Origin: Paenibacillus hunanensis
GTDB taxonomy: Bacteria > Bacillota > Bacilli > Paenibacillales > Paenibacillaceae
NCBI RefSeq assembly: GCF_014645615.1
Contig: NZ_BMMB01000005.1
Location: 372,001-436,000, forward strand
DNA: 64,000 bases
Direction: 5' to 3'
Shown here: in pieces, positions 17,259 through 26,705 of the stretch
How the letters are laid out: each line of letters opens with the position of its first letter
How positions within the stretch are numbered: position 1 is the first letter of the stretch
Notes under the pieces: generated by a model
Databases searched by the model: none
What the model was told of the DNA's origin: nothing
Seen by the model: only the letters and a program-made list of their open reading frames with translations
Position numbers and translations under genes: made by a program

Positions 17259-17924
17259 GTGATCGCAATGAATAACGAAAAGATTATGGTTGGTGTTCAT
17301 TACAGTCTGAATGGGGAGCGTTTGATTCGGCGTGGTATTCGCTTGGCGCAATTGCTAAATGCGCCGTTGATCGTACTCAGCGTACTGAGCGAGCCCGTTA
17401 GTGAGCTGGATATGAATATGCAGCAGTACTACAATGCATGGAAAAAGCTGACTGAAGAAGCAGGCGGTACGTTCATCGTGAAGCTGAATGAGGATCGTGA
17501 GTTGGCAGAGGTCATCGCTGATGTAGCGCACCAGCATGAGGTCACGCAAATCATTATCGGGCAATCGGTTCGTTCCTTCTGGGAAGAGATTACACGCGGC
17601 TCATTCGTGAACGATCTGCTGGAGCATCTGGGCGCTATCGATCTGCACATCGTTGCCGTCCAGCGTATGAAGGCGAATCTGGAGGAAACGCACGAGGATG
17701 GTGTCGAGGTTGATGTGATTCGTACGCCAAAGGGCTACCAGATTCGCTACGAGACCGACCAGCCGATTATCGCAGAGGGTGTATTTTTCAAGGAAATGCA
17801 TACGGATTTTGAAAATGGATTGCTCAAGCTGCATATTGATGGCGAATATCAGTATTTGAAGGTGCGTAAAGGGCTGATCGTTGAGACCGAGCCGCTGGAG
17901 CGTATGCTGGAAAAGAGTACGTAG
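17259..17924 (+). CDS. KdpD-type universal stress (UspA-like) protein
   Basis: 221 residues, cytoplasmic. Residues 8-130 fit the Usp domain found in KdpD: IMVGVHYSLNGERLIRRGIRLAQ, then QIIIGQSVRSFWEEITRGSF, then AIDLHIVAV. The C-terminal 80 residues are beta-rich (GYQIRYETDQPIIAEG) and lack any kinase domain. In S. aureus the KdpD Usp domain binds c-di-AMP, so this stand-alone copy could be a K+ or c-di-AMP-linked regulator (inference; it lies close to the c-di-AMP riboswitch). The start is GTG at 17259, with AAAGGGG upstream. The ATG at 17268 is an alternative. Confidence 0.7.
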   Translation: MIAMNNEKIMVGVHYSLNGERLIRRGIRLAQLLNAPLIVLSVLSEPVSELDMNMQQYYNAWKKLTEEAGGTFIVKLNEDRELAEVIADVAHQHEVTQIIIGQSVRSFWEEITRGSFVNDLLEHLGAIDLHIVAVQRMKANLEETHEDGVEVDVIRTPKGYQIRYETDQPIIAEGVFFKEMHTDFENGLLKLHIDGEYQYLKVRKGLIVETEPLERMLEKST

Positions 17925-18055
17925 CATGCAGTAAAGGGATGGTTTGCGAAGGAGATGCGTATAGTCGCACAGCTAGCCCGATCGCTCAGGTGTATACATT
18001 GGGTATAACGCCAGATCAAGCGAACCGATTACACGGATAAAGTAGTAACTATAGC

Positions 18056-18100
18056 AAAAAAGAACAAGCCGCCCCGTTACCATAACGGGCGGCTTGTTTT
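18056..18100. terminator. Strong bidirectional terminator
   Basis: ACAAGCCGCCCCGTTA/TAACGGGCGGCTTGT (one bulged C, 3-nt loop) has a T-run on the plus side and a T-rich run on the minus side. It ends the Usp gene and the convergent gene at 18077, whose last codons lie inside the stem. Confidence 0.85.
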
Positions 18101-18628
18101 GTCTAAAAAGCGATGCGGCTTCATCATATCGGCGGTGAAGTCGGCGATGGCAGGTATGGCTTCACGATCCCAATCTCCTACGGCGCACATCCATGAAGGA
18201 TACGTTAATCCCTCCATGCGATACTCGATAACGGTAACAACTGCGAGCATCTCCTCTTCCCACAGCCAGAAGCGGCTTCCCTGCTCTACTCTATCCAGCG
18301 AACCATCATCCGGTAGCCATATACTGCCGATCGTATCCCACTGCTCGGGGTGGCGACTGGCAATATACAGGCGTACCTCATGCTCATTGATGCTAGTGGA
18401 ACTAGTGTAGCTAGTAGAGCCAGTGGCGCTAGTAAAGGCTTTTGACGATCCGCTCTGGTGAGTAGCAGATAACGGTTTGCATCCATTCGCATCCATGCTG
18501 TCACCTGCTTGTTCTATCGATGTGTGTTCATTCGTTATCTGCTGCCTTAGCCCGGTTGTACTGAACCATTGCTGATACGGAAGCTGTGTCGGGTCGAGCT
18601 CCCACTGTACATGTACAGGTATGATCAT
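18077..18628 (-). CDS. Hypothetical protein with Ser/Thr-rich insert
   Basis: 183 residues, soluble, with no family I recognise. The N-terminal part MIIPVHVQWELDPTQLPYQQW and the C-terminal part (SRFWLWEEEMLAVVTVIEYRMEG, YPSWMCAVGDWDREAIPAIADFT) look globular. Between them lies a disordered Ser/Thr/Gly stretch (about residues 45-80) encoded by imperfect repeats of CTAGT-rich triplets. The start at 18628 has AAGGAG 9 nt upstream. The end overlaps the terminator shared with the Usp gene. Confidence 0.6.
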   Translation of the reverse strand: MIIPVHVQWELDPTQLPYQQWFSTTGLRQQITNEHTSIEQAGDSMDANGCKPLSATHQSGSSKAFTSATGSTSYTSSTSINEHEVRLYIASRHPEQWDTIGSIWLPDDGSLDRVEQGSRFWLWEEEMLAVVTVIEYRMEGLTYPSWMCAVGDWDREAIPAIADFTADMMKPHRFLDKTSRPLW

Positions 18629-18907
18629 CCTTGCTCACTCCTTCAATAGAATAGGGAAACAATATCGAATATAAAATACAGGTCAAAAATATAGGGGTTG
18701 GATTGTGCTATGTCGGTGGATCATTGCTGGTGTATAACTATCGATGTATCGCTTGTTCATATATGGATAATGGATGTATAGCTAACTAAAGATATATGGC
18801 TAACTACAATAAATGATTGGTCTACGCTATCGCCCATAGATTGTGATCGATCCCCATGGCAGGTTAAAGCTATTAATCCTAATTTAGTCTTGCTGCGCCA
18901 AACCTCA

Positions 18908-20713
18908 TCAGCGAAGCTCACGCGCAGCACGATACAGCGCCCAGTTAAATGACTGCCAGCTACGATCTTGCTCCAATACATCCTGATGGTTCTCACGTAA
19001 ACGCGGAGCCAGCTCCAGCTCTGGATGCTGCTCAGCGAATGTTAGCAGTACTGGCACTGCCTCTGCCGACAATCCCAGCAGATACTCCTGATCCAGCTCG
19101 CCACTCTGGGCGTAGCGCTCGATATTACGCTCGGCAATCCAGCTCTCCATCCCTGCATAATTCAGTACAACGTAAGCACTCAAACCGAGAACTAAAAAGC
19201 ATTTATACAGAGGTAAGCGGCTGAAACGAATACGCAAGCCTGCCAGCACCAGCAGCACACCTAGAAACAGCATGAATGCATGTACTAGAAAACGAGTCAT
19301 CGTATAGCCATACGCCTGCTCATACAGTACTAGCCGCGTAAAAGCAGAGCCCAGCATAACGGCCGAGCAAAGGACAAGAATAGCTAATAACCAGCGATTC
19401 ATACTCATCAGCAGCGGACTGCCAGCTGCACTCTTGTACAGTACAGATAATAACAACGTAAAGTTGATCGCTGTCACCATAACTAGCTCGCCAAACCCAC
19501 TGCGAGCGTACTCCGCATAGGTGCTTCCATCTGGCAATCTCCCCTGACCCGCACCAAACAAATACGAAAACTGCAACCAAACGAATAGCATATACACGAT
19601 ATTAACGAGCACCAATACAGTTGCGGCTACAAGTGGATCAATTCGCAAGGGACGCATCGGCTCGGTTGGAACATCCCATGTCATCGCTGGCACTTGATCG
19701 TTAGACACAGTCGGCTGTTTAGGTTTGGATTGTTGCTCATGCGCTCGCTGTTCAGGCTGTACGCCAGCTCTTTCAACCGGATCAGCTATCGATTCATGGT
19801 GGATTGCATTAGCTTCCTCTTTGCCTGTCGTTGATACAGGCGTGATAAGCGTTGCATCTGTCGTTGCTATTGCAGGCATTGTAGGTGCTGTAGGTATGAT
19901 GGCATGTGTCGATGTTGCTGTATGGGCAGGTACTGCTCCATTTACCGAGAATGCCCCTCGTGCTGCCTGATCAGCAGCTTCCTTTTCCGATAGATATCGT
20001 CCACTGAGCGGATCACGTTGTAATGGACGAACAAATCCCCATAAATAAGCGAACAGCACCAGCATCATCACACCGATCCATGCGATACGCAGCAATGCAG
20101 GGCCAGGTGTAATATCAGCGAACCAGGAGGGCAAGCTCGATAACAATTCATCAAACATACGATCTGCCGAAGTCAGCAGCAGTAGTACGATGATTAAGAG
20201 CGGAGCTGCTGTCAGCACACCGATCAGTATACGTCCCAGTGTGCGCCTGCGCTCCTGCTCCATTCGCCGGGCAAGCTGGTGATACAGCATGCGAAACGGA
20301 GTCGGCATATGGGCAAACATATGCACCAGCACCTGCTCGATAGTCGCCCACGCTAATGCCGGGCTGCTCCATTGCGGACGGCGTTCACTCAGCATGTAGG
20401 TTGTGTGCATCAGGATCAAAACAGGTACAGCCAGTATATTCAGCGTATAAAATAAAGGATTCGTAAATAAAGCATACGTTAGTGATAGTAAGACAATGGC
20501 TGTCATTAGCAATCGACTAATTGCCGAGCCCTGCCGCAACCGATCGCCTGCGTACGTGTACATATATAAGTAAAACAAAATAACAAATACCGGATACGAC
20601 ACGCCAATTGCATGCTCATAAAATAAATACTGATGAATGACCGCCAGCACAAGCGCGGTTAATAACACAATCCATGCACGCTGTGGAGCGACAATCAGCT
20701 TTTGATACATCAT
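18908..20713 (-). CDS. DUF4173-family polytopic membrane protein
   Basis: 601 residues with about ten to twelve membrane helices. There are clusters at residues 15-115 and 160-230, and after a long cytoplasmic or extracellular linker at about 370-510. The linker (about residues 250-350) is rich in Ala, Thr, Pro and Gln and is lineage-specific in look. The C-terminal ESWIAERNIERYAQSGELDQEYLLGLSAEAVPVL is typical of DUF4173 (DUF4153-like) proteins, whose function is unknown. GGAGG lies 4 nt before the ATG at 20713 and 7 nt before the ATG at 20710, so either may be used. It is divergent from the SgrR-type regulator at 20835. Confidence 0.75.
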   Translation of the reverse strand: MMYQKLIVAPQRAWIVLLTALVLAVIHQYLFYEHAIGVSYPVFVILFYLYMYTYAGDRLRQGSAISRLLMTAIVLLSLTYALFTNPLFYTLNILAVPVLILMHTTYMLSERRPQWSSPALAWATIEQVLVHMFAHMPTPFRMLYHQLARRMEQERRRTLGRILIGVLTAAPLLIIVLLLLTSADRMFDELLSSLPSWFADITPGPALLRIAWIGVMMLVLFAYLWGFVRPLQRDPLSGRYLSEKEAADQAARGAFSVNGAVPAHTATSTHAIIPTAPTMPAIATTDATLITPVSTTGKEEANAIHHESIADPVERAGVQPEQRAHEQQSKPKQPTVSNDQVPAMTWDVPTEPMRPLRIDPLVAATVLVLVNIVYMLFVWLQFSYLFGAGQGRLPDGSTYAEYARSGFGELVMVTAINFTLLLSVLYKSAAGSPLLMSMNRWLLAILVLCSAVMLGSAFTRLVLYEQAYGYTMTRFLVHAFMLFLGVLLVLAGLRIRFSRLPLYKCFLVLGLSAYVVLNYAGMESWIAERNIERYAQSGELDQEYLLGLSAEAVPVLLTFAEQHPELELAPRLRENHQDVLEQDRSWQSFNWALYRAARELR

Positions 20714-20834
20714 GGAACCTCCCCGTTTGAGCTTCTACTCTGTCGTACACGTCTTATTTTAGGTGTTAAAATAGGAAAATAAATAGAAGAATTGGATGAA
20801 TTAATTTCGTATTTTAAGGAAGGAAGGGGTGCGG

Positions 20835-22634
20835 ATGAAGCTACATCGCCAATTTCTACTGCTGCACGGACAATATGCTGATCCAGAAGGACGCTGGGTC
20901 ACACTGGACGAGATCGCCACGGTACTGGAACGAACGCATCGCAGTGCACTGAATATTATTGGCAATATGCGCAAGGCTGGCTGGATCGACTGGCAAGCTC
21001 AGCGTGGTCGTGGCAAGCGCTCATTACTGCGCTTTCTGGTGACAGCAGAGCAGATTGCGCTGGAATCAATGATGCAGACGATTCGGCGTGGCGATATTCG
21101 CACGAGCATTGAGCAGATTCGTGAGCAGGCGCGGTCACCAGAACTGGATGATCAGCTCCAGCAATGGTTGCTGACGTATTTTGGACCGCATTCGGAGATT
21201 CGGCAGGATCGCCAAATTGACCAGCTACGTCTACCGATTCGGCAGCAGATTCATACCGTCGATCCGCTGTACATGAACCTGCTGGCAGAATCATTCGTCT
21301 CCAGTCATATTTTCGATGGATTGGTGCGTAAGGAAAGTGAGAGCGGTCGGATTGTGCCTCATCTTGCCCACGCCTGGGAAACGGATGCAGCGCGCACACA
21401 GTGGACATTTTATCTGCGTAAGGATGTGCTATTTCATCACGGACAGACGCTGACCGCGGACGATGTGGTGTATACGTTTGAGCGTTTAATGCAAAGCTCG
21501 CGTCCTGCGCTGTATCGCTTTATTTTCCAGCAAATCGCTTCGGTGCAGGCGCTGCATACCGGAGCCGTCGTGATTCGGCTGCGCCAGCCATGTGAGCTAT
21601 TCCTTCCCTTTCTCTGCACCAGCCGTGCTGGAATTGTGCCGGAGGGCTTGAATCGTACGGGGGAAGAGGAATTTGGGCATCGTCCCAGCGGTACGGGGCC
21701 TTTTCGCCTGGTGGAACGGGATCAGGATCGGGTAGTGCTAGAGGCGTTCAAGCCTTATTTTCGCGGCAGACCTCATCTGGATCGTGCGGAGATTATTCAT
21801 ATTCCGTGGCGTGTACGCCGTACAGAGAATGATGGGCGTGTTCGCAGTGAAAGTGAGACGGCTTCACCGTTTCAAGTTATTCCCGGACCGATCGAGGGTG
21901 GACAGGATCAAAGCTGGAGCCAGCTACCTTCGCCGGTATCTGTACGGAAATTCATCACGTTTAATACGCAAAAGCCCGGCTTGCTTCAGCAGCCGGATGT
22001 GCGACGTCATATTTGCCAGTGCTTGCAGACCGAGACAGATGGAAACAAACAAAGACACTTGTCGGAAAACGATAATGAGGCTGCTCTAACGCCAGCCGCC
22101 GTGCAGCAGCAAGCGCCTGCGCTCATAACAGCGGCTAGCGACGAGTCTACCGACAATGAACGGTCACTGCGTATTTTAACGATTCCGCAATATCGACGAG
22201 ATGCTATGAAGATTGCAGAGCGTCTGCGTCAGGCTGGATATACATGCGAGGTGCGCTCTGTTCCGATCGAGCAATTCAAGGGCGATGTGCGGATGCAATC
22301 TGATCTGCTCGTCTTCTCCCTCATTCGAGATCAGGATGAGCAGTTACGCTTATTCGATCTGTATCAGACGATGGCCGGGCATGTCGAGCCCCATGTGACG
22401 ACAGATATTACGTATCGGCTACAGGATATATTGCGACAACCGGATGCTAGCGCACGACAAATGCTATTCAACGAGATCGAACAGCGACTGGTGCAGGGCT
22501 ACCAGCTTCATGTGTTATACGAAAAGCCTGTACAGACGACTTATCTGCCCAGCGTACGTGGCATTACCTTCAACAGTCAGGGCTGGGTCGATCTGCGTCA
22601 TATCTGGTTGCCACCGGGCGATTCACCGATTTAG
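20835..22634 (+). CDS. SgrR-type regulator: wHTH fused to a family 5 solute-binding domain
   Basis: 599 residues. The N-terminal 110 residues form an SgrR-like DNA-binding domain (WVTLDEIATVLERTHRSALNI, GWIDWQAQRGRGKRSLLRF). Residues from about 125 resemble an extracellular solute-binding protein family 5 domain (RLPIRQQIHTVDPLYMNL, AWETDAARTQWTFYLRKDVLFHHG, LTADDVVYTFERLM), kept in the cytoplasm as a ligand sensor because there is no signal peptide. A low-complexity insert lies around residues 400-445. Such proteins usually control sugar or peptide uptake. The ATG at 20835 is 7 nt from AAGGAAGG, better than the GTG at 20829. Confidence 0.85.
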   Translation: MKLHRQFLLLHGQYADPEGRWVTLDEIATVLERTHRSALNIIGNMRKAGWIDWQAQRGRGKRSLLRFLVTAEQIALESMMQTIRRGDIRTSIEQIREQARSPELDDQLQQWLLTYFGPHSEIRQDRQIDQLRLPIRQQIHTVDPLYMNLLAESFVSSHIFDGLVRKESESGRIVPHLAHAWETDAARTQWTFYLRKDVLFHHGQTLTADDVVYTFERLMQSSRPALYRFIFQQIASVQALHTGAVVIRLRQPCELFLPFLCTSRAGIVPEGLNRTGEEEFGHRPSGTGPFRLVERDQDRVVLEAFKPYFRGRPHLDRAEIIHIPWRVRRTENDGRVRSESETASPFQVIPGPIEGGQDQSWSQLPSPVSVRKFITFNTQKPGLLQQPDVRRHICQCLQTETDGNKQRHLSENDNEAALTPAAVQQQAPALITAASDESTDNERSLRILTIPQYRRDAMKIAERLRQAGYTCEVRSVPIEQFKGDVRMQSDLLVFSLIRDQDEQLRLFDLYQTMAGHVEPHVTTDITYRLQDILRQPDASARQMLFNEIEQRLVQGYQLHVLYEKPVQTTYLPSVRGITFNSQGWVDLRHIWLPPGDSPI

Positions 22635-22984
22635 ATGCCATGGTTCAGGCATGTCTTTCATCTGGCGCATTTGAAGTGATATGCTCTGTAGAAAGGTGTT
22701 CATAGGCTCTGAAAAGTATTTCTATCTTCTGGCGAAATGCTCTGGAACGAACGAGCTCTATGTCCCGCGATGCAGTTCGCAATCGTTCGAGAAGGTATAA
22801 AGGCATACCAGACATACAGCAAAGATAGTTCCTCTTTTGTGCCGAGCCAGTTGCCAAATCGATGCAGGAGCAGGGTAATAACATAAAGTGTGCATACGCC
22901 ATTGTTTTCATCACATGTAAGTTATCTACATTCCAAAAATATAAAAAATAAAATGTAATAATACAATATTTTTATTTTTTAGAT
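22635..22984. other. Intergenic, no gene supported
   Basis: An 89-codon minus-strand frame at 22645-22914 has no ribosome binding site and no recognisable sequence. The right half is very AT-rich and leads into the gsiB promoter. Confidence 0.5.
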
Positions 22985-23009
22985 GTTTATTCTATTTTTG
23001 GAAGGGTAA
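22985..23009 (+). promoter_or_regulatory. SigB promoter of gsiB
   Basis: GTTTAT and GGGTAA are separated by 13 bp, close to the SigB consensus GTTTAA-N12-15-GGGTAT. B. subtilis gsiB is a standard SigB target. Confidence 0.78.
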
Positions 23010-23076
23010 TAACATATCGTGACGCTAACACGGCGCACCGAGATCAAGAAAAATTCTTATGAGGAGTGAATAGAAA

Positions 23077-23415
23077 ATGGCAAACAACAACAGTAATAAC
23101 AACAATGGCAAGATGAGCAGAGAAGAAGCTGGTCGCCTGGGTGGAGAAGCCACTTCTAAAAATCACGACAAAGAATTTTATCAGGAAATCGGTCAGAAGG
23201 GCGGACAAGCCACGTCCGACTCTCATGACAAAGAGTTCTATCAAGAAATCGGGCAAAAGGGCGGCGAAGCTACATCCGAATCCCACGGTAAAGAGTTCTA
23301 TCAAGAGATCGGCAGCGAAGGCGGCAAAGCGCGCAGCGACTCTGATGGTATGAGCCGCGAGGAAGCAGGACGTAAGGGCGGTCAGGCACGTTCCAACAAT
23401 AACAACAAAGACTGA
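23077..23415 (+). CDS. gsiB: General stress protein GsiB (KGG-repeat, LEA-like)
   Basis: 112 residues, very hydrophilic. Tandem repeats of about 20 residues have the form GG-E/Q-AT-S-x-x-HDKEFYQEIG-x-K. There are three full repeats, flanked by MSREEAGRLGG and MSREEAGRKGG. It is almost identical in style to B. subtilis GsiB, with fewer repeats. It is thought to act as a hydration or desiccation-type protectant in the general stress response. A GGAG ribosome binding site and a long AT-rich leader precede it. Confidence 0.93.
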   Translation: MANNNSNNNNGKMSREEAGRLGGEATSKNHDKEFYQEIGQKGGQATSDSHDKEFYQEIGQKGGEATSESHGKEFYQEIGSEGGKARSDSDGMSREEAGRKGGQARSNNNNKD

Positions 23416-23500
23416 TCCGCATCTTCCCGCGCTGGGAAGCGCTGTGAGCGTAATTCATCCATCGTATTCACTTTCGGGAGTGTGCAACGGATGAACGTGA

Positions 23501-23535
23501 AAAAGGAGAATTCCACATTGGAGTTCTCTTTTTTT
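23501..23535 (+). terminator. Terminator of gsiB
   Basis: The stem GAGAATTC/GAGTTCTC with a 7-nt loop is followed by a T-run. It lies about 90 bp after the gsiB stop. Confidence 0.65.
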
Positions 23536-23904
23536 GCATGCGCTGCTTTGCGATATCGGATGTGGTTAGCACAGGAACACTTTGTTGAGAATCATGTTAT
23601 CTTCGCGATCGCTTCGGTAGACAGCAATTTCTTTTGTCCCGATTCCTCTAATCGCTTTGAACTCTTTCGAACCTCTACATTCTTTAAATCCTCTAAATTC
23701 TTTGAATCCTTTACATCATCCAAGCTAAATAATTAGATTGATTTGTCTAAATAGATTGAATGCTAATGAATGATTACAAACATAATTATTCACATTACAA
23801 ATAAATATAAATTACCAGTAAACAATCTAATTTCATTAAAAAATGAAGCTTTAAATTCAATTTTACCCCAACAAAAAATGTTATAATCCAAGTTATCTAG
23901 TAAC
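23536..23904. other. AT-rich intergenic, no gene seen
   Basis: Between the gsiB and asparaginase terminators, with runs of CTTTGAAC/CTTTAAAT-like pyrimidine-rich imperfect repeats at 23650-23720. No coding frame with a ribosome binding site is present. Confidence 0.5.
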
Positions 23905-23948
23905 AAAAAATCACCTGAATCGATTGTGTTTCTACCGATTCAGGTGAT
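23905..23948 (-). terminator. Terminator of the asparaginase gene
   Basis: A perfect 13-bp stem ATCACCTGAATCG/CGATTCAGGTGAT is followed on the minus strand by TTTTTTG. Confidence 0.8.
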
Positions 23949-24048
23949 GAGTATAGCTACGATCTCCCAGTCTGTGCTGCTCGACTGGTGATAGCCGTTT
24001 GCTGTTCATGCCAGTTCATACCTTGAAATGGCTTTTATAGTATTTCTT

Positions 24049-25050
24049 TTATGAATGAGGAAGCGTGATCTCGTCGACATAGTTGGTTGCCATCATACGT
24101 GCTACCTGTGCAGGATCGGAGGTTTGTCCAAGCACCCACATCATTTTGGTGGTCAGTGCTTCGGTCGTCATGTCATAGCATGGAATAACACCCTTCTCCA
24201 GTGCGCGCTGACCGACCTCGTAGATCGTCAGATCGCCGCCTTCGTACAGACATTGCGTAGTGACGACAATGCTAACGCCTTTCTGCACCAGCTCCTCAAT
24301 CTTATCGATCAGATTAATCTCCTTAAATGGTACACCGCCCATGCCGAAGCCCTCGACAATGAGGCCGCGGTAGCCGAGCTTATGGACAGCATCAAAAATA
24401 TCCGGGCGCATCCCTGGAATCAGCTTGATCAGAAATACATCTGGCGAATATCCATCATTGTATACATGCCCTTCACGCTGGCGAGTCTGCGGAATATCGT
24501 TATACACGATTCCCTCATCCTCCAGATAGCCGATATACGGGTGATTGATGCTTTCAAAGGCATCATAGCTTTTCGTTTTAACCTTGGACGCGCGGGCGCC
24601 GTTGATGATTTTGCCATTGAATACGACGAATACGCCAGTCAGCTCGCTGGATGCAGTGCGGAACGCATCCTTGATGTTTTTACGAGAATCGCTATACTCC
24701 GCCAGTACAGAAACCTGTGAGCCGGTGATCACGACTGGCTTGTCCAGATCGCCCAGCATAAAGCTTAGTGCGGACGCAGTGTATGCCATCGTGTCAGTGC
24801 CATGTGCAATGACAATGCCGTCATAGCTGGGTAGCTGCTCATGCACAGTACGTGCGATCGTCACCCATTCCTCTGGCTGAATGTTCGTGCTATCTACACT
24901 CATCAGATTCATCGCAGCAATATTGCAGATGCCTGCAAGCTCTGGCACAGCAGCTACGATATTTTCCGCCGATTGCGTCGGTGTCAAACCATGACCTTCT
25001 GCTGAAGAAGAAATCGTACCGCCTGTATTAATAAACAAAATATTTTTCAT
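24049..25050 (-). CDS. ansA: L-asparaginase, cytoplasmic type I
   Basis: 333 residues. It hydrolyses asparagine to aspartate and ammonia. Catalytic threonines are seen in NTGGTIS (Thr12) and in AHGTDTMAY (Thr85-Asp86). No signal peptide is present, which fits the cytoplasmic AnsA form. The C-terminal VVTTQCLYEGGDLTIYEVGQ is typical of the family. The start at 25050 is preceded by GGAGGG. It is monocistronic with a strong terminator about 100 bp downstream. Confidence 0.9.
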   Translation of the reverse strand: MKNILFINTGGTISSSAEGHGLTPTQSAENIVAAVPELAGICNIAAMNLMSVDSTNIQPEEWVTIARTVHEQLPSYDGIVIAHGTDTMAYTASALSFMLGDLDKPVVITGSQVSVLAEYSDSRKNIKDAFRTASSELTGVFVVFNGKIINGARASKVKTKSYDAFESINHPYIGYLEDEGIVYNDIPQTRQREGHVYNDGYSPDVFLIKLIPGMRPDIFDAVHKLGYRGLIVEGFGMGGVPFKEINLIDKIEELVQKGVSIVVTTQCLYEGGDLTIYEVGQRALEKGVIPCYDMTTEALTTKMMWVLGQTSDPAQVARMMATNYVDEITLPHS

Positions 25051-25290
25051 CGCCCGTCTTCCCTCCGTATCGTATGCCTGACAACAATTTAATGTAACAC
25101 TTTTGAGTGGTAGTGTAAATTGCTACGGTTGTAGAAATGATGCGCTTGATCATATACCACTATGTGAAGTGATAATCGCATCATTCGTTCATTTTGTACA
25201 GTCACTAGTATACATTTCATTGCTTCGTATAATTTGAATAAGCAATTACTATGATTGTGGATTTTTGAATTTCGGTTAAAGCATATCATC

Positions 25291-25332
25291 AAAAAACGCA
25301 TCATGCAGATCGTTAGACCTGCCGATGCGTTT
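25291..25332 (-). terminator. Terminator of xpt-pbuX
   Basis: AAACGCATC pairs with GATGCGTTT, with inner CAG/CTG pairing, and is followed by a T-run on the minus strand. It lies just past the pbuX stop. Confidence 0.78.
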
Positions 25333-25355
25333 GGAGCTTGTGTACTACGATCGTT

Positions 25356-26705
25356 TTACTGCTTTGCTCCTACCGTTACGGTAGCACTCTCACCTGCATC
25401 CATCCCTAGCCCGGATACAGAACCGTCTTCATTTTCCGTCTCCATGGTACGCTTATCCGATAGCAGTAGATTGAGCACAACGGCGGTAACGGAGCCCGTC
25501 ACAATGCCGTTTTGCAGCAATGGTTGCAGGAAGCTTGGCATCTGTCCAAAGATCGCTGGCAAAACAGCTGAGCCGACGCCAACAGCGATGCTGCATGCGA
25601 CGATCATCAGGTTGCGATCATTGCGTAGATTCACCTCTGCGAGAATGGACATACCGGAAGCCGCAACAGAGCCGAACATGACGATCATCGCACCGCCCAG
25701 CACTGCACTTGGAATGACCGTTGTGAGCGCAGCAAGCTTAGGCAGCAGTCCGAGTACGACCATGATCCCACCTGCGGCGAAGATGACATTGCGTGTTTTG
25801 ACACGAGTGAGCGAGATCAAGCCGACATTTTGCGAAAAGGCGGTGTACGGGAATGCATTGAAAATACCACCCAGCATAATCGCCAGACCTTCCGAGCGCA
25901 GACCGCTCACGATGCGGCGCTGCTCGACCTTTTGCTCGGTCGCCTTGCCGACAGCGATATACACGCCTGTCGATTCCACCATACTGACGATGTTGACGAT
26001 AATCATCGTCGCAATCGCCACCCAGCTAAACTGCGGTGTACCAAAATAAAACGGCTGAGCCACGCGCAGCCAGGAAGCTTCACCGACCGATCCGAAATGC
26101 ACCATGCCCATCATATACGCCAGCACCGTACCGACAGCTAGACCGATCAGCACAGAGATCGAGCGCAGGAAGCCTGTAGCAAAGCGATTTACGAGTAAAA
26201 TAACGACCAGCGTCACGAGTGCCAGTAGCAGATTATGCAGCGCACCGAAGTCCGCACTGCCCTGACCACCAGCTACATTGTTCATCGCTACCGGAATCAG
26301 GGATAGACCGATGATCGTTACGACAGAGCCGGTTACAATTTTCGGGAAGAAGCGCAGCAGCTTACCATATAAAGGCGCTGCTAGCACGACAAACAGACCG
26401 GATATAATAATCGCCCCGTACGCGGTCGGCAGATTACTCGTCGACGCAATCGCAATGATTGGGCCCACCGCAGTAAAGGTACAGCCGAGCACAACCGGCA
26501 AGCCGCTACCAAAATAACGTGTGCTGAGCACCTGTAGCAACGTTGCCAGACCGCAGGTGAACATATCGGCTGCGATCAGATACGCAAGCTGCTCTGGTGT
26601 CAGATGCAACGCATTCCCGATGATCAACGGAACGGCAATCGCACCTGCGTACATCGCCATCACATGCTGCAATCCAAGCGCAAATACTTTATGTTTGGCT
26701 AGCAT
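25356..26705 (-). CDS. pbuX: Xanthine permease (NCS2 family)
   Basis: 449 residues, twelve to fourteen membrane segments, a nucleobase:cation symporter-2. Family signatures are seen in QHVMAMYAGAIAVPLIIG near the N-terminus and in VESTGVYIAVGKATEQ and AFPYTAFSQNVGLISLTRV in the middle. The ATG overlaps the xpt stop (TAATG). It is transcribed with xpt behind a guanine riboswitch, as in B. subtilis xpt-pbuX, which supports xanthine as substrate. Confidence 0.9.
   Translation of the reverse strand: MLAKHKVFALGLQHVMAMYAGAIAVPLIIGNALHLTPEQLAYLIAADMFTCGLATLLQVLSTRYFGSGLPVVLGCTFTAVGPIIAIASTSNLPTAYGAIIISGLFVVLAAPLYGKLLRFFPKIVTGSVVTIIGLSLIPVAMNNVAGGQGSADFGALHNLLLALVTLVVILLVNRFATGFLRSISVLIGLAVGTVLAYMMGMVHFGSVGEASWLRVAQPFYFGTPQFSWVAIATMIIVNIVSMVESTGVYIAVGKATEQKVEQRRIVSGLRSEGLAIMLGGIFNAFPYTAFSQNVGLISLTRVKTRNVIFAAGGIMVVLGLLPKLAALTTVIPSAVLGGAMIVMFGSVAASGMSILAEVNLRNDRNLMIVACSIAVGVGSAVLPAIFGQMPSFLQPLLQNGIVTGSVTAVVLNLLLSDKRTMETENEDGSVSGLGMDAGESATVTVGAKQ

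Noticed and set aside
22645..22914. 89-codon minus-strand gene
   Set aside because: No ribosome binding site and no recognisable sequence features.
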